Source: Actinomycetes bacterium (GTDB lineage: Bacteria > Actinomycetota > Actinomycetes > S36-B12 > UBA10799). From it: 10,357 bases of DNA. The notes under the pieces were generated by a model that was given only the letters and a program-made list of their open reading frames with translations, had not been told where the DNA came from and did no database searches. Made by a program: the position numbers and the translations under genes. The stretch lies in assembly GCA_029779995.1 (NCBI GenBank), contig JAKOZM010000273.1, positions 1 through 10,357 of the forward strand, read 5' to 3'. Shown one piece after another: positions 6,328 through 10,357 of this stretch (its first letter is position 1; each line of letters opens with the position of its first letter).

Positions 6328-8354
6328 TCCGTGTCCTGACCGCCGTTCTGGCGCTGCTCCTCCCCCTGATCAGTGGCCCGGCCGCGGCGCAGTCCCTGCC
6401 TGTGGACGAAAGCATCGAGATCAACCTCACCAGCATGCGCCCCCTGAACCCGCAGCCGGGCCGGACGCTTCGCTTGAGTGGGCGTCTGCGCAACCGGGCC
6501 GACCAGCAGATCACGGCCCTGCAAGTGCGTCTGCTGCTGTCGTCGACACCGATGGCCACCCGGTCGGAGATTGCCGCGGTGACTGCCGGGCTGACCGATC
6601 GAGACGGCCCCCCGACCCTGGCGGTCAGTGAGGCTGTGCCCGCGCTGATGCCCCGCTCCAGCGTCGAATGGAACCTGGAGATCCCCTTCGATGAACTCCC
6701 CTTGAGCCTGCCCGGCGTGTACGTCGCAGCACTGGAGGTCATCGGAACCGGCGCGGACGGACTGGTGCAGCGTTTCGGCCTGACCCGCACCTTCCTGCCC
6801 TGGTTCCCACCCGATTCCGTCCAGCCGACGCGTCTGGCATGGCTGTGGCCCCTGTCGAGCAAGCCCGACCGGGCCCTCGACGGTCTTCAACTCAACGAAC
6901 AGACGGCCGCCGAGATGGCACCAGGCGGGCGCCTGCAGCGGCTGGTCACCGTTGCGCAGGGGTCCCGGGTGACGCTCGTATTGGATCCCGCGCTGCTGCA
7001 GACAGCCCAGGACATGACAGCGGGCTACGAAATCGTCACCGGTGCCGAGGTCACCTCCCCCGGCGCCGGTCCGACCGTCGCCGGCTCATGGCTGGAGACG
7101 GTGTCCGACGCGGCTGAGGCCAGTTCCGCTGCCCTCAGCACTGTCTATGCCATACCCGACGCCGTCGCCCTGCACCGTTCGGGCATGGCCAGCGTGACCC
7201 GCATGGCCACCGCTCGATCGGCGGCAGACACCAGCACCATCACCGGGACCCCGGTCACGGACGTGATGGCGTGGGCCACCGGCGGCACCCTCACCCCAGC
7301 GACTTTGCGAACCTTCGTGCGCGGTGGCGCAACCTCGGTGCTCCTGTCTGACACCAGCTTGCCGCCATCGCCTGCACTGACCTACACCCCGGATGGATTC
7401 GCCACGTGGTCGGGCACTCCCGTCGTACTGGCCGACAGCGGCCTGGGGGTCGCCCTGCTGGCGCCGCAGGAGTCCCGCTCCGAGGCGCTGCTGGCGCGCC
7501 AGCAGTTCCTGGCCGAGGTGGCCATGACGGCCGGCGAGTTGCCCGATGACTCCCGCAGCATCGTTGCCGCACCCGATCCGCTGTGGAACCCCCGCGACAG
7601 TTTCCTTCGCCAAACGCTGCGAGCCCTGCAACAAGCGCCCTACGCACGCCTCGTACCCTTGGCCGCGGCCCAGCGGCAGGCGGTGGAGGTGCCGCGGGTC
7701 CGGATCCCCTACAGCCCCGATCAGCGCGCGCAGGAGCTACCTCGGTCCTACATGGACGCCGTGGTCGGCCAGCGGCAGGACGCCCGACGTTTCACAGCGA
7801 TCCTGACCGAGCCCAGCGGCTTGGCCTACGAGCAGTCCCTGGCCAGGCAGACATCAGGTTTGTGGCGTTCGGACCTGCTGACCGGCACGTCGTTGGTCGC
7901 CACGGTGACGCAGCAGCTGCGAGTGCGCACCGAGGCAGTGCGGGTAGCCACGACCGGCACGTTCACCCTGCCCGGCGACACCGGCCGGATCCCGGTGACG
8001 GTGGCCAACGATCTGGATCAGGAAGTCACTGTGGGAATCCGCCTGGAATCGGATCAACCCGCTCGACTCTCGGCGCAGACCCTCGAGCCCTTCGCGGTAC
8101 CGGCAGGACGCAAAGTCAGCATGGAGGTGGAGGCCAAGGTCGTGGGCTCCGGGACGTTGCCCGTCAACATCCAGCTCATCACGCCAGCCGGTCGTCGCTA
8201 CGGCGAGCCGGTGACCGTGCAGGTGCGCACCACGGCCTACTCGCAGGCGGCGGCCTACGTCGTGTCCGCTGCCTTCGTCGTCCTCGCGTTCCTGCTGGGC
8301 ATGAACTTCGTGCGGCGACGCCACGCCCGGCGCAAGGAGCACGCCCATGAGTGA
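6324..8354 (+). CDS. DUF6049 family secreted/membrane-anchored protein
   Basis: The 676-residue protein starts with a signal peptide: R3, a hydrophobic core (VLTAVLALLLPLISG, 4-18) and a likely cleavage site after AAA (20-22). A long extracellular region follows; near its C-terminal end is a probable beta-sandwich segment (about 555-635, with GRIPVTVANDLDQEVTVGIR). One transmembrane helix at about 643-663 precedes a basic cytoplasmic tail, RRRHARRKEHAHE. The topology is thus single-pass with most of the protein outside. It corresponds by position and architecture to M. tuberculosis Rv3909, which precedes the MurJ homologue; DUF6049 has no established function to my knowledge, but constant linkage to murJ suggests a cell-wall role. 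GTG 6324 is chosen because the signal peptide begins there and it overlaps the NUDIX stop; an ATG at 6231 would add 31 non-signal residues inside the NUDIX gene. It overlaps murJ by 8 bp. Confidence 0.88.
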   Translation: MIRVLTAVLALLLPLISGPAAAQSLPVDESIEINLTSMRPLNPQPGRTLRLSGRLRNRADQQITALQVRLLLSSTPMATRSEIAAVTAGLTDRDGPPTLAVSEAVPALMPRSSVEWNLEIPFDELPLSLPGVYVAALEVIGTGADGLVQRFGLTRTFLPWFPPDSVQPTRLAWLWPLSSKPDRALDGLQLNEQTAAEMAPGGRLQRLVTVAQGSRVTLVLDPALLQTAQDMTAGYEIVTGAEVTSPGAGPTVAGSWLETVSDAAEASSAALSTVYAIPDAVALHRSGMASVTRMATARSAADTSTITGTPVTDVMAWATGGTLTPATLRTFVRGGATSVLLSDTSLPPSPALTYTPDGFATWSGTPVVLADSGLGVALLAPQESRSEALLARQQFLAEVAMTAGELPDDSRSIVAAPDPLWNPRDSFLRQTLRALQQAPYARLVPLAAAQRQAVEVPRVRIPYSPDQRAQELPRSYMDAVVGQRQDARRFTAILTEPSGLAYEQSLARQTSGLWRSDLLTGTSLVATVTQQLRVRTEAVRVATTGTFTLPGDTGRIPVTVANDLDQEVTVGIRLESDQPARLSAQTLEPFAVPAGRKVSMEVEAKVVGSGTLPVNIQLITPAGRRYGEPVTVQVRTTAYSQAAAYVVSAAFVVLAFLLGMNFVRRRHARRKEHAHE

Positions 8355-10029
8355 AGACCGTGCCGGCGTGCTGCGCTCGAGTGCGCTCATGGCCGCTGGC
8401 ACGATCACCTCGCGGGCCACCGGTCTGATCCGGGACATGGCCCTGGTCGCCGCTATCGGATTCGGCACCCTGGCAGACACGTACAGCCTCGGCAACTCGC
8501 TGCCCAACATCATCTACATCCTGGTGGCCGGGGGGGCCCTGAACGCTGTCTTCATCCCGCAACTCGTCCGGCACATGAAAGACGACGAGGACGGCGGACA
8601 TGGGTACGCCAACCGGCTGCTGCGGGTGGTGGCCCTGTCCACGCTGGCTCTCACCATCCTGGCTGTGCTGGCCGCACCCTGGATCGTGGAACTGTATGCC
8701 ACGAGTGAGTACTCGGCACGCGAATTCGACCTGGCGGTGGCGTTCGCCCGGTTATGCCTGCCGCAGATCGTCTTCTACGGCCTCTACACGATGTTCAGTC
8801 AGGTGCTCAACGCCCGCGGCCATTTCGGCTCCCCCATGTTCGCGCCGATCGTCAACAATCTCGTCGTGATCGCAGGGTCGGTGGCGTTCCTGTGGATGGC
8901 TGGTGACCAGGTCGACGTTCTGACCATCACCGACGGTCAGGTCGCCTGGCTGGGAATCATGACGACTTTGGGCGTTGTTCTGCAGGCTCTCGTCTTGATT
9001 CCCGTGCTGACGCGGTCAGGCTTCCGCTTTGCCTACGTGCCAGGTCTGCGCGGCTTCGGGCTGGCCCACACGGGACGGCTGGCCTTGTGGACGATCGGCT
9101 TGGTCCTGGTCAACCAGATCGGATTCGTCGTCACCACGCGATTGGCGACCCTGGCCAACGTGCTCGCCACTGAGGCAGACGTCGTCGCGCAGGGTCTGAC
9201 GACCTACCAGAAGGCCTACTTGGTCTTCATGCTGCCGCATTCGGTCATCACGATCTCGATCATGACGGCCCTGCTGCCGCGTATGAGCCGGGCAGCCGCC
9301 AACCACGATTACGGCAAGGTCAGCGCCTACGTTGGAGACGGGATGCGGCTGGTGTCGGTGCTGATCATCCCGGCCGCCGTGTCACTCGGTGTGGCCGGTC
9401 CCATGATCGCCACCGTCATCTTCGGCTTCGGGGCCGGCTCGGGTGCGGCTGCCACCTACGCCGGGGTGGTCGTCATGACCTTCGCCTTGGGTCTTCTGCC
9501 CTTCTCGCTGTTCTATGTGCTCCTGCGCGGCTGGTACTCCCTGGAGGACACGAAGACACCCTTCTTCCTCACCATCGTCTACAACGTGATCATGGTCGGA
9601 CTGTCCCTGGCCCTGTTCGCCGCCGCGCCCGTCGGGATCAAGGTGGCGTCGTTGGCACTCGGTTACTCGCTGGCCTACTGGCTCACCCTGGGGATCGCAT
9701 GGTTCGTGCTGTCCCGGCGCCTGCGCGGCATGGCCAATCGCGCCACACTGTGGGTGATCGCCCGCCTGCTACTCGCCGGTGTCCTTGCCGCGGCGGTCGG
9801 ATTCGGCGTGAACCTCACCTTCACCAGAGTCATCGCTGCCGGTAGGCCAGGGGTGGAACTGGGCTTCAGTGGCATGCCTGGATGGGCCCTGGCCGCGGCG
9901 ATCGTGACCTCGGCGGCGGCGGTCGGCGTCTACCTGCTGCTGGCATGGCTCTTTCGCGTCAACGAGGTCTCCCAGGCCTGGCGGATGGTCGCCACCAAGA
10001 TCCCGGGCCTGCGCGGCCGCAGCGGCTGA
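8347..10029 (+). CDS. murJ: MurJ (MviN) lipid II flippase
   Basis: The 560-residue MOP-superfamily membrane protein has about 14 hydrophobic segments and moves lipid II across the plasma membrane for peptidoglycan synthesis. Family signatures are TSRATGLIRD (21-30, with R23 and R29 matching the conserved arginines of E. coli MurJ as I recall them), LADTYSLGNSLPN (42-54), LNARGHFGSPMFAPIVNN (154-171), LLPRMSR (309-315) and WYSLEDTKTPFF (396-407). The E. coli RRIFAEGAF loop is replaced by YILVAGGAL (57-65), a change usual in actinobacterial MurJ. The protein ends after the membrane domain: the cytoplasmic pseudokinase and extracellular domains fused to M. tuberculosis MviN are absent, and a kinase-like gene starts 104 nt downstream instead. 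AAGGAG (8334-8339) lies 7 nt before ATG 8347; the start overlaps the DUF6049 stop by 8 bp, indicating translational coupling. Confidence 0.95.
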   Translation: MSEDRAGVLRSSALMAAGTITSRATGLIRDMALVAAIGFGTLADTYSLGNSLPNIIYILVAGGALNAVFIPQLVRHMKDDEDGGHGYANRLLRVVALSTLALTILAVLAAPWIVELYATSEYSAREFDLAVAFARLCLPQIVFYGLYTMFSQVLNARGHFGSPMFAPIVNNLVVIAGSVAFLWMAGDQVDVLTITDGQVAWLGIMTTLGVVLQALVLIPVLTRSGFRFAYVPGLRGFGLAHTGRLALWTIGLVLVNQIGFVVTTRLATLANVLATEADVVAQGLTTYQKAYLVFMLPHSVITISIMTALLPRMSRAAANHDYGKVSAYVGDGMRLVSVLIIPAAVSLGVAGPMIATVIFGFGAGSGAAATYAGVVVMTFALGLLPFSLFYVLLRGWYSLEDTKTPFFLTIVYNVIMVGLSLALFAAAPVGIKVASLALGYSLAYWLTLGIAWFVLSRRLRGMANRATLWVIARLLLAGVLAAAVGFGVNLTFTRVIAAGRPGVELGFSGMPGWALAAAIVTSAAAVGVYLLLAWLFRVNEVSQAWRMVATKIPGLRGRSG

Positions 10030-10121
10030 ACCATGAGAGGCCCTTCCGAAAAAGCCGGATGATCACGGTCGGTCGGACGAACGGGTGACGGCCTTCTGCG
10101 TTTCCACAGGGGTGGCGGGCC

Positions 10122-10127
10122 TACTCT
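10122..10127 (+). promoter_or_regulatory. -10 box of a leaderless promoter for the kinase-like gene
   Basis: TACTCT, spacer GGGAGT (6 nt), then GTG 10134. The box and spacer closely resemble the DUF5318 promoter (TACCCT-GGGGAGT). It lies in a 104-nt gap after murJ in which no terminator is evident, so the gene may be expressed both by read-through and from its own promoter. Confidence 0.55.
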
Positions 10128-10133
10128 GGGAGT

Positions 10134-10357
10134 GTGAACCAGGGCGCCTCGCGAGCATGGCGCGAGCGGTATGACCTGACTGACCTGGTCTCGCACACAC
10201 CCATGATGCAGTTGTGGCGGGCCCATGACACTCGGCTGCGCCGCACCGTCGGTCTGCGCATCGTGAGCGCGAACCATCCCCGGATCACGCAGCTCCATGA
10301 CGGCGCCGTGGCGGCAGCACGCATCACGGATCGGCGTTTCATCAATGTGCTGGACGT
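10134..10357 (+). CDS. Protein kinase-like (probable pseudokinase) protein, N-terminal fragment
   Basis: The first 74 codons are visible; the gene continues past the window edge. The peptide lines up with the start of a Hanks-type Ser/Thr kinase N-lobe: RYDLTDLVS (12-20) for strand beta-1, QLWRAHDTRLRRTVGLRIV (26-44) for strands beta-2 and beta-3, and an alanine-rich helix (AVAAARI, 58-64) ending in DRRFINVLD (66-74). The glycine-rich ATP loop is missing, replaced by VSHTPMMQ (19-26), and the beta-3 lysine of VAVK aligns with R42. Both features point to a pseudokinase. In M. tuberculosis a pseudokinase domain is fused to MurJ (Rv3910) and binds the FHA protein FhaA; here it would be a separate neighbour, possibly with a similar regulatory job. 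The start was chosen from the TACTCT box 6 nt upstream. The C-terminal architecture is unseen. Confidence 0.78.
   Translation, partial: MNQGASRAWRERYDLTDLVSHTPMMQLWRAHDTRLRRTVGLRIVSANHPRITQLHDGAVAAARITDRRFINVLD

Noticed and set aside
1..10357. Search for mobile elements, CRISPR arrays, toxin-antitoxin pairs, tRNA or rRNA genes and defence genes
   Set aside because: No transposase or integrase reading frames, terminal repeats, regularly spaced direct repeats or cloverleaf genes were seen; all large frames are accounted for by conserved chromosomal genes.

Overview
The window is chromosomal DNA from a high-G+C Gram-positive bacterium (Actinomycetota). The evidence is strong G+C bias in third codon positions, frequent GTG starts, TAnnnT-type -10 boxes placed directly before start codons, and a gene set typical of actinobacterial core chromosomes: DUF5318, PadR with inositol-phosphate synthase, an actinobacterial CCA-adding enzyme, NUDIX, DUF6049, MurJ and a kinase-like protein. 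In Mycobacterium tuberculosis the same families are found in the Rv0046c-Rv0050 and Rv3907c-Rv3910 stretches on either side of oriC; here they sit side by side. I cannot name the genus. It is unlikely to be Mycobacterium itself, because MurJ is not fused to its kinase-like domain.

Layout. Bases 1-689 (minus strand): the first 37 codons of a probable class A penicillin-binding protein, preceded by a DUF5318 zinc-ribbon protein. Bases 690-1055: a non-coding divergent control region with a leaderless promoter for DUF5318, a promoter for padR, and an ATATATCG-CTT-CGATACAT dyad that may be the PadR operator. Bases 1056-2741 (plus): the padR-ino1 operon, ended by a strong hairpin terminator. Bases 2788-3008: a second non-coding stretch. 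Bases 3022-4290 (plus): an MFS transporter whose 3' end overlaps by 53 bp the 3' end of the convergent pcnA (4238-5719, minus). Bases 5720-5841: the divergent pcnA/NUDIX promoter region with a central dyad. Bases 5842-10029 (plus): a tightly coupled NUDIX - DUF6049 - murJ operon, with 4-bp and 8-bp overlaps. From 10134: the start of a kinase-like gene, probably a pseudokinase, which runs off the window.

The genes fall into a cell-envelope theme (PBP, DUF6049, MurJ lipid II flippase, kinase-like partner; ino1 supplying inositol for phosphatidylinositol and mycothiol-type products) plus a tRNA/nucleotide maintenance pair (pcnA, NUDIX). The locus is conserved housekeeping rather than accessory DNA: I saw no mobile element, CRISPR array, tRNA or rRNA, and no clearly new multi-gene system. 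The observations most worth following up are the consistent leaderless architecture of five transcription units, the separate MurJ-adjacent pseudokinase, the predicted PadR operator and the pcnA/MFS 3' overlap.
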